Below the pieces are notes generated by a model, which worked only from the letters and a program-made list of their open reading frames with translations, was not told the origin of the DNA and made no database searches. Both the position numbers and the translations under genes were made by a program. A stretch of 64,000 nt of DNA, taken from the NCBI RefSeq assembly GCF_003970385.1, contig NZ_RXZH01000001.1, positions 186,001 to 250,000 of the forward strand. The letters are read 5' to 3'. The stretch comes from Vibrio aquaticus (GTDB lineage: Bacteria > Pseudomonadota > Gammaproteobacteria > Enterobacterales > Vibrionaceae). Shown here piece by piece: positions 34,380-44,840 of this stretch. Within the stretch, counting starts at the first letter, position 1; every line of letters begins with the position of its first letter.

Positions 34380-34862
34380 TTGATAGATCTATCCAAGAGA
34401 CGCTTTTTTTCAAAACGTACCGTTGACGATACTACTATCCGATTACCTTGGCTTGCAAATGCCTCTAAGTTTACTGAGCAATGTACCCGTTGTGGGAAAT
34501 GTGCTGAATCTTGCGAGACCAATATCATCATTCATGGTGACGGTGGCTTTCCTCAAGTGGACTTTAATAAAGGCGAATGCACTTTTTGTTACGGATGCGC
34601 GAACGCGTGTCCGGAATCACTATTTGATAAAGAAGAAAACAACCCGTGGGAAGCCAAAGCAACAATCCTCGAAAGTTGTTTAGCAACACAAAATGTCGAA
34701 TGCCGAAGCTGTGGAGATATGTGCGACACCATGGCAATTCAATTTAAGTTAGAGATCGGTAAAGTCGCGCAACCAAATCTAAACCTTGATGAATGTACAG
34801 GTTGTGGTGCATGCGTAGCAGTCTGCCCTACTTCGTCCATCAATGTGAGCAAATTAGTTTAA
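34380..34862 (+). CDS. napF: Ferredoxin-type protein NapF
   Basis: 160 residues from a TTG (AGGTGA 5-6 bases upstream); no ATG fits. Three 4Fe-4S motifs: CTRCGKCAESC, CTFCYGCANACPESLF and CTGCGACVAVCPTS. NapF is a cytoplasmic iron-sulphur protein that helps NapA mature. First gene of napFDABC. Confidence 0.9.
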   Translation: MIDLSKRRFFSKRTVDDTTIRLPWLANASKFTEQCTRCGKCAESCETNIIIHGDGGFPQVDFNKGECTFCYGCANACPESLFDKEENNPWEAKATILESCLATQNVECRSCGDMCDTMAIQFKLEIGKVAQPNLNLDECTGCGACVAVCPTSSINVSKLV

Positions 34863-34876
34863 AACGGAAATGTTCA

Positions 34877-35191
34877 ATGTCACTGAATGAAGTGCATATT
34901 TCGAGTTTAGTTGTTCATTGTGCTCCAGAGCACTTAGAAACAATCAAAGCTCAAATAAGCGAAGTCGAAAATGCTGAGATTTATGGCGACAGCCCAGAGG
35001 GCAAAATTGTCGTCGTGATGGAAACAGAAAATCAAGGGTTCATTACAGACAATATCGAAGCAATCAACAACTTACCAAACGTTTTGAGCACGGTTTTGGT
35101 TTATCACCAAATCGAAACAGAGCTTGATGAAAACGAATCAAAAAATAAAAACACTGGAACTCAACATTCCCAGACCGAGGGCGAAGTATGA
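34877..35191 (+). CDS. napD: NapA-specific chaperone NapD
   Basis: 104 residues from the ATG at 34877. NapD fold: [19 protein letters not shown], then [17 protein letters not shown], then [17 protein letters not shown]. It binds the Tat signal of NapA before export. Overlaps napA by 4 bp. Confidence 0.88.
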   Translation: MSLNEVHISSLVVHCAPEHLETIKAQISEVENAEIYGDSPEGKIVVVMETENQGFITDNIEAINNLPNVLSTVLVYHQIETELDENESKNKNTGTQHSQTEGEV

Positions 35192-37677
35192 AGATGACAA
35201 GACGAGCGTTTGTGAAAGCAAACGCGGCAGCATCAGCAGCAGCGGTTGCAGGTATTACCTTACCAGCTTCAGCTACTAACCTGATCGCTAGCTCAGACCA
35301 AACTAAAATCACATGGGATAAAGCGCCTTGTCGTTTCTGTGGTACCGGTTGTTCTGTTCTTGTAGGTACGCAAAACGGCAAAGTTGTTGCGACTCAGGGC
35401 GACCCAGAAGCACCAGTCAACAAAGGCCTAAACTGTATTAAAGGTTACTTCCTTTCTAAGATCATGTATGGCCAAGACCGTCTAACTCAGCCACTTCTTC
35501 GTATGAAAGATGGCAAGTATGATAAAGACGGCGACTTCGCTCCTGTTTCATGGGACGTTGCTTTCGACACAATGGCTGAAAAGTGGAAACAAGCCCTTAA
35601 AAAGCAAGGCCCATCAGGCGTTGGCATGTTCGGTTCTGGTCAGTGGACGGTAATGGAAGGTTACGCTGCGGCTAAAATGATGAAAGCAGGTTTCCGCTCA
35701 AACAACATCGACCCTAACGCTCGTCACTGTATGGCATCAGCGGTAGGTGCATTCATGCGTACTTTCGGTATCGATGAGCCTATGGGTTGTTACGATGACT
35801 TCGAAGCTGCGGATTCTTTCGTGCTTTGGGGTTCGAACATGGCAGAAATGCACCCTGTTCTATGGACTCGTATTACCGACCGTCGCCTTAGCCACCCACA
35901 CGTTAAAGTAAACGTCCTGTCTACTTACTACCACCGTTCTTTTGAGCTAGCAGACAAAGGCTACATTTTTGAGCCACAAACAGACCTTGCAATTGCGAAC
36001 TTCATCGCTAACTACATCATCGAAAACGATGCTGTGAACTGGGATTTCGTAAACAAGCACACTAACTTCAAGCAAGCGACAACCGACATCGGTTACGGCC
36101 TGCGTGACGATGACCCGCTACAAAAAGCGGCAGCAAACCCTAACTCGGGTAAAATGTCTTCTATCTCTTTTGAGGAATACAAGAAGTCAGTTGCACCTTA
36201 CACAGTAGAAAAAGCATCTGAGATGTCTGGTGTTTCTGAAGAGCAACTTATTGATCTTGCTAAGCAATATGCCGATCCAAACACGAAAGTAATGTCACTT
36301 TGGACGATGGGTATGAACCAACATACTCGTGGTGTATGGATGAACAGCCTTGTGTACAACATCCACCTACTAACAGGTAAGATTGCGACTCCTGGTAACA
36401 GCCCGTTCTCACTAACAGGCCAGCCTTCAGCATGTGGTACTGCACGTGAAGTGGGTACGTTCGCACACCGTCTACCTGCAGATATGGTTGTTGCTAACCC
36501 TAAACACCGTAAGATTGCCGAAGGTATTTGGAATATTCCTGATGGTGTTATCCCACCAAAACCGGGTTACCACGCGGTTCTTCAAGACCGTATGCTAAAA
36601 GACGGCAAGCTTAACGCTTACTGGGTAATGTGTAACAACAACATGCAAGCAGGTCCAAACATCAACGGTGAGCGTTTACCGGGTTACCGTAACCCAGAAA
36701 ACTTCATTGTATGTTCTGACCCATACCCAACAGCAACAGCGCAAGCAGCCGACCTAGTTCTACCTACAGCAATGTGGATCGAAAAAGAAGGCGCTTACGG
36801 TAACGCTGAGCGTCGTACTCAAGCTTGGTACCAACAAGTTGAAACGGTTGGCGAAGCGAAATCTGACTTGTGGCAGGTTATGGAGTTCTCTAAACGCTTC
36901 AAGATGGAAGAAGTTTGGACTGAAGAACAACTTGCTGCGGCGCCTCAATACCGCGGTAAAACTATGTATGACATGCTATTTGCTAACGGCGTGATCAACA
37001 AGTTCCCTATCGAAGAATCTCGTGAGCTAAACGACGATGCGCACCACTTCGGTTATTACGTTCAAAAAGGCCTATTCGAAGAGTACGCTGAATTTGGTCG
37101 CGGTCATGGCCACGACTTAGCCCCTTACGATGTTTACCACGAAGTACGTGGCCTACGCTGGCCGGTTGTTGATGGTAAAGAAACATTGTGGCGCTATAAA
37201 GAAGGCTCAGATCCATATGCGAAAGCTGGCTCTGGTTGGGACTTCTACGGTAAACCAGATGGTAAGGCTCTTATTATCTCAGCTCCATATGAAGCGCCAC
37301 CCGAAGCACCTGATTCAGAGTTTGATATGTGGCTATGTACTGGCCGTGTTCTTGAACACTGGCACACAGGTACTATGACTCGTCGCGTACCTGAGCTTTA
37401 CAAAGCCGTTCCTGATGCTGTTTGTTATATGCACCCAGCAGATGCGAAAGCACGTGGCGTTCGTCGTGGTGACGAAGTCCTGATGGCTAACAAACGTGGT
37501 GAAGTACGTGTTCGTGTTGAAACACGCGGCCGTAACCGTCCACCTCAAGGCTTGGTATTCGTACCGTTCTTTGACGCGCGCATTCTTATTAACAAGCTCA
37601 TTCTAGACGCAACTGATCCATTGTCTAAACAGACAGACTTCAAGAAGTGTCCAGTTAAGATCACTAAGATCGCTTAA
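35188..37677 (+). CDS. napA: Periplasmic nitrate reductase catalytic subunit NapA
   Basis: 829 residues. Tat signal [17 protein letters not shown] with the twin arginine. The 4Fe-4S site is CRFCGTGC, plus the last cysteine in GLNCIKGY. The molybdopterin region includes [18 protein letters not shown], where Cys binds molybdenum. NapA reduces nitrate to nitrite in the periplasm. Size is standard for the family. Confidence 0.95.
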   Translation: MKMTRRAFVKANAAASAAAVAGITLPASATNLIASSDQTKITWDKAPCRFCGTGCSVLVGTQNGKVVATQGDPEAPVNKGLNCIKGYFLSKIMYGQDRLTQPLLRMKDGKYDKDGDFAPVSWDVAFDTMAEKWKQALKKQGPSGVGMFGSGQWTVMEGYAAAKMMKAGFRSNNIDPNARHCMASAVGAFMRTFGIDEPMGCYDDFEAADSFVLWGSNMAEMHPVLWTRITDRRLSHPHVKVNVLSTYYHRSFELADKGYIFEPQTDLAIANFIANYIIENDAVNWDFVNKHTNFKQATTDIGYGLRDDDPLQKAAANPNSGKMSSISFEEYKKSVAPYTVEKASEMSGVSEEQLIDLAKQYADPNTKVMSLWTMGMNQHTRGVWMNSLVYNIHLLTGKIATPGNSPFSLTGQPSACGTAREVGTFAHRLPADMVVANPKHRKIAEGIWNIPDGVIPPKPGYHAVLQDRMLKDGKLNAYWVMCNNNMQAGPNINGERLPGYRNPENFIVCSDPYPTATAQAADLVLPTAMWIEKEGAYGNAERRTQAWYQQVETVGEAKSDLWQVMEFSKRFKMEEVWTEEQLAAAPQYRGKTMYDMLFANGVINKFPIEESRELNDDAHHFGYYVQKGLFEEYAEFGRGHGHDLAPYDVYHEVRGLRWPVVDGKETLWRYKEGSDPYAKAGSGWDFYGKPDGKALIISAPYEAPPEAPDSEFDMWLCTGRVLEHWHTGTMTRRVPELYKAVPDAVCYMHPADAKARGVRRGDEVLMANKRGEVRVRVETRGRNRPPQGLVFVPFFDARILINKLILDATDPLSKQTDFKKCPVKITKIA

Positions 37678-37688
37678 ATATGAATGCT

Positions 37689-37714
37689 CTGACTGCTCTT
37701 TTTAGGGCAGTCAG
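37689..37714 (+). other. Hairpin in the napA-napB gap
   Basis: CTGACTGCTC / GGGCAGTCAG, 10-bp stem with one G-U pair and a short loop, 12 bases after the napA stop. No T run follows, so it is more likely an mRNA-stabilising or attenuating element than a full terminator. Confidence 0.6.
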
Positions 37715-37749
37715 AATCAAGAATTTGGCCATTAGGCGGAGAATTAATA

Positions 37750-38205
37750 ATGAAAAAATTTCTAATTGCACTGTTATCTGTTGGTGCTCTTATCAGCGGC
37801 GCGGCCGTTGCTGAAATCGACAACCCAGGCGGTATCGGTGGTCTTGAGTCGTTACGCGGCGCAAGTGAGTTAGAAACAACTCGCGCTGCAGACGACTTTA
37901 AAAAGTTCCCACGTGAACAAGTACTAGACAGCAGCTTTGTATATCAGCCACCACTGATCCCGCACAACATTCGTAGCTACGAAGTGTCTCTAAATGCGAA
38001 TAAATGTCTAGCATGTCATAGCTGGAAAAACGCCAAAGAGATGGGTGCAACTAAAATCAGTGTGACTCACTATGTAAACCGTGAAGATGCTGTACTTGCT
38101 GACGTATCACCTCGCCGTTACTTCTGTCTTCAGTGTCATGTTCCTCAAGCAAACGCGAAACCGCTTGTAGAAAATGAATACAAGAGTGTCGATGCGCTTA
38201 AATAA
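37750..38205 (+). CDS. napB: Dihaem cytochrome c NapB
   Basis: 151 residues, signal peptide at 1-21 (SVGALISGAAVAEID). Two haem-binding motifs CLACH and CLQCH. NapB passes electrons to NapA. Ribosome site GCGGAGAA. Confidence 0.92.
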   Translation: MKKFLIALLSVGALISGAAVAEIDNPGGIGGLESLRGASELETTRAADDFKKFPREQVLDSSFVYQPPLIPHNIRSYEVSLNANKCLACHSWKNAKEMGATKISVTHYVNREDAVLADVSPRRYFCLQCHVPQANAKPLVENEYKSVDALK

Positions 38206-38233
38206 GCACACGTGAGTAAATAAGAGGCTACCT

Positions 38234-38812
38234 ATGAAATTATTGAAAGCGTTTTGGAAGAAACTAGCTAGTCCAAGTAAAGCTGCCGTTGGTGTGGTTT
38301 TATTTATGGGCTTTGCCGGTGGTCTTCTATTCTGGGGCGCATTTAACACAGGTATGGAAGCAACCAACACAGAAGAATTCTGTTCTGGTTGTCACGCACC
38401 TATCGTCGAAGAGATCCAAGAAACGATTCACTACTCTAACCGTTCTGGTGTTCGTGCAATTTGTTCAGATTGTCACGTTCCTCATGAGTGGACAGATAAA
38501 ATCGTACGTAAAGTACAAGCGTCTAAAGAGCTTTATGCGCACTTTATCGCTAAGACCATCGACACCCCTGAGAAATTCCAGGAGCGTCGCGCTCACTTAG
38601 CTGAACGTGAATGGTCTCGTTTGAAGAAGAATGACTCTCTCGAGTGTCGTAATTGTCACCAGTTCGAGTACATGGATTTCTCAGAGCAAAGCACACGTAG
38701 CGCGAAGCAACACTCTACTGCCCTAGCATCTGGTGAAAAGACTTGTGTAGACTGCCACAAAGGTATCGCTCACAAACTGCCTGATATGCATGGCATTGAA
38801 GGCTGGCAATAA
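38234..38812 (+). CDS. napC: Tetrahaem quinol dehydrogenase NapC
   Basis: 192 residues. One N-terminal membrane helix ([20 protein letters not shown]) and four CxxCH sites: CSGCH, CSDCH, CRNCH and CVDCH. NapC oxidises quinol and feeds NapB-NapA. No napG or napH is present, so NapC is the only quinol route in this cluster. Confidence 0.93.
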   Translation: MKLLKAFWKKLASPSKAAVGVVLFMGFAGGLLFWGAFNTGMEATNTEEFCSGCHAPIVEEIQETIHYSNRSGVRAICSDCHVPHEWTDKIVRKVQASKELYAHFIAKTIDTPEKFQERRAHLAEREWSRLKKNDSLECRNCHQFEYMDFSEQSTRSAKQHSTALASGEKTCVDCHKGIAHKLPDMHGIEGWQ

Positions 38813-38825
38813 GGAGACCTAAGTT

Positions 38826-38960
38826 ATGAGTACTTTAGAATCAGTAATTTGGCACATCCTAGGTTATGGTGCGATGCCATTCATCATCTTATCTGGCTTT
38901 GCGTTAGTGGCAGCTGTTTCAGTTTGGCTTCTATCACTTGGTAAAGATAAAGAGGTTTAA
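38826..38960 (+). CDS. Small membrane protein after napC (TIGR02808-like)
   Basis: 44 residues: MSTLESVIWHILGYGAMPF, then one membrane helix, and the charged end GKDKEV. AAGGAG lies 9 bases upstream. It is 13 bp after napC, before the operon terminator. From memory it matches the short Vibrio family TIGR02808, which is found beside nap genes. It is not NapE by sequence. Role unknown, perhaps in NapC assembly. Confidence 0.75.
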   Translation: MSTLESVIWHILGYGAMPFIILSGFALVAAVSVWLLSLGKDKEV

Positions 38961-39026
38961 GATACCGCCCAGTATCTTTCCTTTAAACGCTAAGACAATT
39001 TTGCCTATTTTGTATCTAGCGTAACT

Positions 39027-39060
39027 AAAAAAGCCACCTCAAATCGAGGTGGCTTTTTTT
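39027..39060. terminator. Bidirectional terminator between nap and galE
   Basis: AAAAGCCACCTC / GAGGTGGCTTTT, strong stem with a short AAATC loop; long A and T runs. Confidence 0.9.
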
Positions 39061-39072
39061 ACCTATCTGGGT

Positions 39073-40089
39073 TTATGCCTCAGGGTAACCTTGAGGATTA
39101 TTTGACTGCCAACGCCAAGTATCGGTTGTCATTTCTTCCAGTGAGCGTGTTGCCTTCCAACCTAGTTCATTCGCTGCTTTCGCCGGATCTGCCCAACACT
39201 CTGCGATATCGCCCGGACGACGCTCTACGATCTGGTATGGAACTTGTTTGCCAGATGCTTGTTCGAACGCCTTAACCATATCAAGAACACTCGAACCATT
39301 ACCTGTGCCTAGGTTATAGATATGTAGGCCATCTTTCTTGCCTACTTTTTGCAGTGCCGCAATGTGCCCATCAGATAGGTCCATCACGTGAATGTAATCA
39401 CGAACACCAGTGCCATCTGGCGTTGGGTAATCGTTGCCGAACACAGATAAAAACTCGCGGCGACCAACAGCAACTTGAGAAACAAACGGCATAAGGTTAT
39501 TAGGAATACCTTGTGGATCTTCACCTAACTCACCAGTAGGGTGTGAACCCACAGGGTTAAAGTAGCGAAGTAGCGTAATGCTCCAATCTGGATTCGCTTT
39601 TTGGAAATCAGTCAGACACTCTTCCACCATCAACTTACTACGACCATAAGGGTTAGTCGCACTGGTTGGGAAGTCTTCTGTAATTGGAACAGAAGCAGGA
39701 TCGCCATAAACGGTTGCTGAAGAAGAGAAGACGATAGACTTCACGCCCGCCTGACGCATTGCATCCACCAATACCAAGGTACCATTGACGTTGTTATCGT
39801 AATATTCAAGCGGTTTCGCCACTGACTCTCCAACCGCTTTTAGGCCAGCAAAATGGATAACTGCCTCAATCGAGTGAGATGTAAGTGCCTCAATCAACGC
39901 TTGTTTATTGCGGATATCACCTTCGATAAACGCAGGACGCACACCGGATACCTTCTCGATGCGATCAAGCACGCTAGATTTGCTGTTGTATAAGTTGTCA
40001 AAGATAACAGGTGTCATCCCTGCTTCGATCATTTGAATACATGTGTGGCTGCCGATATAGCCCATGCCACCTGTTACAAGAACATTCAT
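39073..40089 (-). CDS. galE: UDP-glucose 4-epimerase GalE
   Basis: 338 residues, an extended SDR. NAD-binding GGMGYIGSHT at 7-16, catalytic Tyr-Lys in YGRSKLMVEE, Ser in SSSATVYG, and SVFGNDYPTPDGTGVRDYIH for the sugar pocket. It interconverts UDP-glucose and UDP-galactose. No other gal gene lies beside it, so it probably serves polysaccharide synthesis. Confidence 0.93.
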   Translation of the reverse strand: MNVLVTGGMGYIGSHTCIQMIEAGMTPVIFDNLYNSKSSVLDRIEKVSGVRPAFIEGDIRNKQALIEALTSHSIEAVIHFAGLKAVGESVAKPLEYYDNNVNGTLVLVDAMRQAGVKSIVFSSSATVYGDPASVPITEDFPTSATNPYGRSKLMVEECLTDFQKANPDWSITLLRYFNPVGSHPTGELGEDPQGIPNNLMPFVSQVAVGRREFLSVFGNDYPTPDGTGVRDYIHVMDLSDGHIAALQKVGKKDGLHIYNLGTGNGSSVLDMVKAFEQASGKQVPYQIVERRPGDIAECWADPAKAANELGWKATRSLEEMTTDTWRWQSNNPQGYPEA

Positions 40090-40173
40090 ATTGCTAACCT
40101 TCTGAAATCATTGCCCATAGTGTAAAGCAGACCTTTTACAAAACATAGAGCATATTTGAGACAGAATACAAAC

Positions 40174-42141
40174 CTAGCTCTGATGGAGCACAAATTGGCC
40201 TTTACCTTGTGTTTTCGCTTGGTACATTGCCGTATCTGCCGCTTTGAGCCATTGATCAAGATCTTTCTCTATTGCATCCGAATGTTGAATACCAACGCTG
40301 GCACCAACTTTAAGCACTCGACCTTTGTAAACGATATCACGCTGTATCACTTCAATCAGTTTTTCGGCCGTATTGGCAATCGCTTCGGCGGTGGTATTTT
40401 CGACCAACACAACAAACTCATCACCAGACAGTCGCGCCACTAAATCATGACTGCTAAACATGGCAAGCAACCTTTCAGCGACTTGCTTGAGGACTTCATC
40501 TCCGGCATCGTGACCAAAGGTATCATTGACACCCTTAAAACCATCAAGGTCTAGATAAAGAAGAGCAATCCCCTCTTTTCCATCGCGTTCAAGCAGTAAC
40601 GTTTCATCAAGCACGCGATAGAGCTTCGCTCGATTTGCTAACCCCGTCAGAGAATCATGGTGCGCAAGGTACTCCAATCTTTCCATCTCTTTTAAGCTAG
40701 AGAGATCAGAGAGGATATAGACGTAATCATAACGATTAGTGCCATCTGAACTCGCGATTCGAGAGACCTTGACGAACATAGGCACTTTATGACCGGAGAG
40801 ATGCTGTTCCCAAATCTCTCCTTGCCACTGGCCGTAATTATTCACTGACTCTTTAATCGTAGGCATTAATGAGCTGAACTGCTGCCAAGCGAACGAACTT
40901 TCCGCTTTTTTACCAAGTAGAGATTCTTGATTATACCCAAGAAGCCTTGTTACCGCCGGGTTCACCATGGTGATCACATCGTCTTCATTGGTCACCATTA
41001 AGCCGTCTTGGCTATTTTCGAAAACACCCGCTGCTAAGCGTTGCCTTCTTAACGCGGCTTCAACTTCAGTAATATCTTGAATCGCAAATAAGACTTGGCC
41101 AACTTTGCTTAATTTCGTTGAAGTGATGTTAAGCAGTTGGTTTCTCGCAAACACATCTTTGACCCAGACCTGTTCATCGGTAAATTCTTCGGAAGAGTTG
41201 ATAGCATGAGAAATGATTGATGTGTCGATCTCGTGAATGAGCTCCACCAGCGTTGCCCCCTTCAAATAGGCGGCCGTGCAGCGGAACACATCACAGGATG
41301 CAGGGTTGAAATGGATGATCTCTCCTTTCGCGTTCACAACAATTAATGCATGTTTTACGGTTTCAACCACTTCGTTTGCGAATGACTTTTCTTCTTCTAA
41401 TTTCCCTAAGGTGAAAGCCACCTGTTGATCGCGCTGACTGAGACGCTCCAACATTGTATTGAACGCATTGACAAGATCACCAATCTCGTCGTTGGCCGCA
41501 GGTTGAACATTCAGCGTGGTCTGTTTACGGTCAATAAACGAACGCATGCCTAGATTGAGGCTATAAACGGGACCAACAATGTATTTTTGCACCGTCATGT
41601 ACAGAACCACACCCGCGACAGAAAGGAGCAAGAAGAACACCAGACTGTTCATTAATGCATTGGTATAGAGTTTTTCAAACGATCCTTTAGAGATCGTTAC
41701 TCGCAGGTGTGCAATGGTTTCATTTTCGACCTCAACAGGAACAAGCAAAAAGATGTAATCGTTCGCAATAGAATACTGGCTACTCGCAATTTCTTTTCGT
41801 TGCAGTTCTGTAGGAACAGGTGCCACCGTATTTTGACGTTCATACATCGCAAAGAGCTGGCCATCTGAGGTATATAGCTTCACTCGATAGACTTCGTCAT
41901 CCGCCTCAAACGCATCAAGTACCTCTGTCGCCCCTAAGCTGTCATCAAAGAGAATCGCGGCTTGTAAGTTGTAGGCGACCCCTTTTGCCAACACGCTTAC
42001 GCGGTCGATAAGGTTTCCTTTTTGCGTTTCAAACGAGTTGTAAAATACGTAACCTTGTGACGCAACAAAGATGATCCCTGTAAAAACAATGATTGGAACA
42101 ATCAATTTACTTTTTAAGGATAAATCACGGAGAAGTTTCAT
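40174..42141 (-). CDS. YfiN-like membrane diguanylate cyclase with PAS domains
   Basis: 655 residues. Two membrane helices (about 12-33 and 166-188) enclose a CHASE8-type periplasmic domain. HAMP follows (VGPVYSLNLGMRSF; NDEIGDLVNAFNTMLERL), then two PAS domains (HALIVVNAKGEIIHFNPAS; DGLMVTNEDDVITMVNPAV), then GGDEF (HDSLTGLANRAKLY; ARLSGDEFVVLVE). The active-site motif is SGDEF, which can be active. The RxxD inhibitory site is missing, so the enzyme should lack product feedback. It overlaps the YfiR-like gene by 4 bp. YfiN of Pseudomonas is similar but has no PAS domain. Confidence 0.85.
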   Translation of the reverse strand: MKLLRDLSLKSKLIVPIIVFTGIIFVASQGYVFYNSFETQKGNLIDRVSVLAKGVAYNLQAAILFDDSLGATEVLDAFEADDEVYRVKLYTSDGQLFAMYERQNTVAPVPTELQRKEIASSQYSIANDYIFLLVPVEVENETIAHLRVTISKGSFEKLYTNALMNSLVFFLLLSVAGVVLYMTVQKYIVGPVYSLNLGMRSFIDRKQTTLNVQPAANDEIGDLVNAFNTMLERLSQRDQQVAFTLGKLEEEKSFANEVVETVKHALIVVNAKGEIIHFNPASCDVFRCTAAYLKGATLVELIHEIDTSIISHAINSSEEFTDEQVWVKDVFARNQLLNITSTKLSKVGQVLFAIQDITEVEAALRRQRLAAGVFENSQDGLMVTNEDDVITMVNPAVTRLLGYNQESLLGKKAESSFAWQQFSSLMPTIKESVNNYGQWQGEIWEQHLSGHKVPMFVKVSRIASSDGTNRYDYVYILSDLSSLKEMERLEYLAHHDSLTGLANRAKLYRVLDETLLLERDGKEGIALLYLDLDGFKGVNDTFGHDAGDEVLKQVAERLLAMFSSHDLVARLSGDEFVVLVENTTAEAIANTAEKLIEVIQRDIVYKGRVLKVGASVGIQHSDAIEKDLDQWLKAADTAMYQAKTQGKGQFVLHQS

Positions 42142-42641
42142 TGCTGTCCTCCTACAACTTCTGCGACACGTAGGAAATTCGAAGATAGTTGGTAACCTTT
42201 GATGTTGTCCAAATTCACTTTTGGTCGAATCTTGCCTTTGTGCTCAACTAACTCAATCGCCCCACCATTCTCAGTAAACGATTCCATACCGCCAATCGTC
42301 ACGGTATTGGTTGGTACACTCTCAATTCTATTGAGGTTTTGCTCTTGGCTAATGTAAAGAACATCACAATCAGACGAGACAACTTTAAGAGGTTTATTGC
42401 GGATGAGCTTATCTTGAGTGAGTTTGGACAGAATAGTGTTTACTTTTTCATTATCTTGAACACAGATGTTAATGCTATCCATCTGCGCTTCGTTTTCCCA
42501 CTGTACGAAAGTGGCAATTCGATACAGATAGACCGCTTTTACTTGATCGGGAGTGTATTTGGCATGAGCCGTCATTGGTGACAAGGTTAACAGCCACAAT
42601 AATGAAGTGATTTTGCTGACACGACTTATATTAATATGCAT
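42138..42641 (-). CDS. yfiR: YfiR-like periplasmic regulator (DUF4154)
   Basis: 167 residues with a signal peptide (LLWLLTLSPMTAHAKY). VKAVYLYRIATFVQWEN and LYISQEQNLNRIESV are the DUF4154 blocks; the end VNLDNIKGYQLSSNFLRVA fits too. Two cysteines (ICVQDN, DCDVL) match the redox pair of YfiR. In Pseudomonas YfiR binds the cyclase YfiN in the periplasm and holds it off. Here it is between a TonB receptor gene and the cyclase and overlaps both. Confidence 0.82.
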   Translation of the reverse strand: MHINISRVSKITSLLWLLTLSPMTAHAKYTPDQVKAVYLYRIATFVQWENEAQMDSINICVQDNEKVNTILSKLTQDKLIRNKPLKVVSSDCDVLYISQEQNLNRIESVPTNTVTIGGMESFTENGGAIELVEHKGKIRPKVNLDNIKGYQLSSNFLRVAEVVGGQQ

Positions 42642-44670
42642 AGCTCGCCCTCAGCGCCACATTTTGTTCTTGCTTGTATGCACCATAAATGTCTTCGTAG
42701 TAGCCTTTGGTTTCACCGATGTTTTTTATCAGGAGCTCAACAAGCGGCGCATTCTCTGAGGTTTGCCAGCCTAAGCGTGCATCAACAGCAAAAAAGTTAT
42801 CTAGCTGCCATGAGTTACCATAGTCGATTGCCTGACCTTTCACCACGAAATCAAATTCAATGGCATCAGTCACACTCCAAAGGCTTTGTATCGACGCTAG
42901 ATGTTGACCATCAATATCATAGTAGTCTTGATCGTTCCCATTACTTGAACCTGAATGACTTGGAGCCCACTCTTGATCAAGGTGAACATAACTGTAGGCA
43001 CCATATAGCGTGAAGGTATCTGCTAAACGCCAATGTGCCGCGATCTCGACCCCAAATGAATCCACTTCATAGTCATAGGTGCGTTGATAAAGATCGATCT
43101 GAGAATAGTCAGGATGCCAGCTGACAAATTCTTGACCAGAAATATGGCTGTACTGACTAAAAAATATGGTGCTATCGAGCTCTACATGAGCAGAGGCGTA
43201 TCGATGTCCAAGTTCGTATGTCACTACGCTTTCGACTTCTTCAGCTTGGCTAGGCTCAGTCAAAGAGAAGAAATACTCGTAGTCATTTGGATTGGCGTTA
43301 CAGTCAGAACCTTGTGGGCAGTAGATTCCATTGGCGATATATGAAGAGTTTGTGTCCATATAAGAAGGTGCAATTGCACTTCGCCCAATACCTGCCCAAA
43401 GAGTATGAGCGTTGGTTAATGAATAAAGAGCCCGTGCCTGAGGAGAGAGTTCTATATGATCATTTTGTTCAAAATACTCTAATTTGGCGCCAACTACTGT
43501 CGAAAGCTTTTCACCCCACGTTGCTTCATATTGAATGAATCCATTAACGATACTATCGGAAGCTGAAGGTATGTCGTAAAGGCGCACGTAGTAATGAACA
43601 TCATCAAAGTCATAAGACTGTGACTGATAAGTGAAATCTAGATGAACAAATCGGTAGCCAAGTCCATAAGTTATTTTGTGCTCGTCGGTAAAGCTAGTAA
43701 CAAAGCTCGCCTCACCATCTATGGTCAAATATTTACCGGGTGCGTCATAGGCACTGTCATAGTTATTCTGAAACCACAATCGGTATTGGCCATCTGTTTG
43801 TTCAGAAATCGACATCGCTTTATCAAACTGCGCATAGTATGAGTAGCTATCAATATTGGTAGATTCGAAGCTTATGTCGGTTGAAAGTCCATTCTCATAC
43901 TTAACTTTGTAGATATCTTCATCATAACCAGACTGTTCACCGCCGACTCTGAGTGTCCAATCGTCCGATTTCTCAATAACGATCCCAGCATGGTGCGCGT
44001 TCCATCGAACCGGGTTATTGACTGGGTCTCGTTTAGTTGATTTAAACTTGTAGAATGCACGGCCGTAAACATCATCACCTAAGTGAATCCCTTGTCGCGC
44101 ACCAAGCTCATAGTTACCAAACTGCTTGTATGTACCTGTCACCAACCCGCCCTGAGTTTCTTCAGCGGACTTGGTCACGATATTGATGACGCCATTTTCA
44201 GCGTTGCCACCCCAGATCGTGCCAGCGGGCCCACGTAATACCTCTATACGTTCTATGTCTTCGAGCAAGTAGTCGATGTCCGCCCAATATACCCCACCGT
44301 AGACAGGGCTGTATAAACTGCGCCCATCTTGCAAAACAAGCATCTTATTAAATAGGCCACCGTGAAAACCGCGGCTTGAAACGTTGGGCTCTACAGCGGA
44401 AAAACTACTCACTCTTAGCCCAGGTACTAATGCCAACGCTTCAGCAATTGTCGTTGCGCCGCTGCGTTTAATTCGCTCACCTTCCAGAACATAGACAGCG
44501 GCAGGAATATCGGTCAACTTTTGTGAAAACTTTGACGCAGTTTCCATTGTTACATCGAGCATAGAAAGTTCTTCTAAACTCATAGACATAAGATCATTAA
44601 GCTCATCACTAGCATAAACTGGTGAAAGTGAAACAGTGACAATAGCGGAAATGAGCGTTCGATATAACAT
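42631..44670 (-). CDS. TonB-dependent receptor of a YfiR/YfiN operon
   Basis: 679 residues with a signal peptide (LISAIVTVSLSPVYASDE). An N-terminal segment MSLEELSMLDVTMETASKF is typical of receptors in c-di-GMP operons and may hold the TonB box. The plug reads DIPAAVYVLEGERIKRSGAT then VLRGPAGTIWGGNAENGVIN; the barrel ends VALRASYAY. It overlaps yfiR by 11 bp. Ligand unknown. In place of the OM lipoprotein YfiB, this receptor may be the outer-membrane input of the system. Confidence 0.8.
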   Translation of the reverse strand: MLYRTLISAIVTVSLSPVYASDELNDLMSMSLEELSMLDVTMETASKFSQKLTDIPAAVYVLEGERIKRSGATTIAEALALVPGLRVSSFSAVEPNVSSRGFHGGLFNKMLVLQDGRSLYSPVYGGVYWADIDYLLEDIERIEVLRGPAGTIWGGNAENGVINIVTKSAEETQGGLVTGTYKQFGNYELGARQGIHLGDDVYGRAFYKFKSTKRDPVNNPVRWNAHHAGIVIEKSDDWTLRVGGEQSGYDEDIYKVKYENGLSTDISFESTNIDSYSYYAQFDKAMSISEQTDGQYRLWFQNNYDSAYDAPGKYLTIDGEASFVTSFTDEHKITYGLGYRFVHLDFTYQSQSYDFDDVHYYVRLYDIPSASDSIVNGFIQYEATWGEKLSTVVGAKLEYFEQNDHIELSPQARALYSLTNAHTLWAGIGRSAIAPSYMDTNSSYIANGIYCPQGSDCNANPNDYEYFFSLTEPSQAEEVESVVTYELGHRYASAHVELDSTIFFSQYSHISGQEFVSWHPDYSQIDLYQRTYDYEVDSFGVEIAAHWRLADTFTLYGAYSYVHLDQEWAPSHSGSSNGNDQDYYDIDGQHLASIQSLWSVTDAIEFDFVVKGQAIDYGNSWQLDNFFAVDARLGWQTSENAPLVELLIKNIGETKGYYEDIYGAYKQEQNVALRASYAY

Positions 44671-44840
44671 GAAGGTGCCTGGATATATTAGGAACCGCTA
44701 TTATTTCATTTATCAATTCCAATTAACATACAGCACGGCATATTTTTAGTGTTTGTTAACGAAAAAATGAATCCGATCACTGTTTGTTTTGCTGTTTTGA
44801 AACATGTTACCAATCTAAATTATATTTAAGGCCCTCATTG

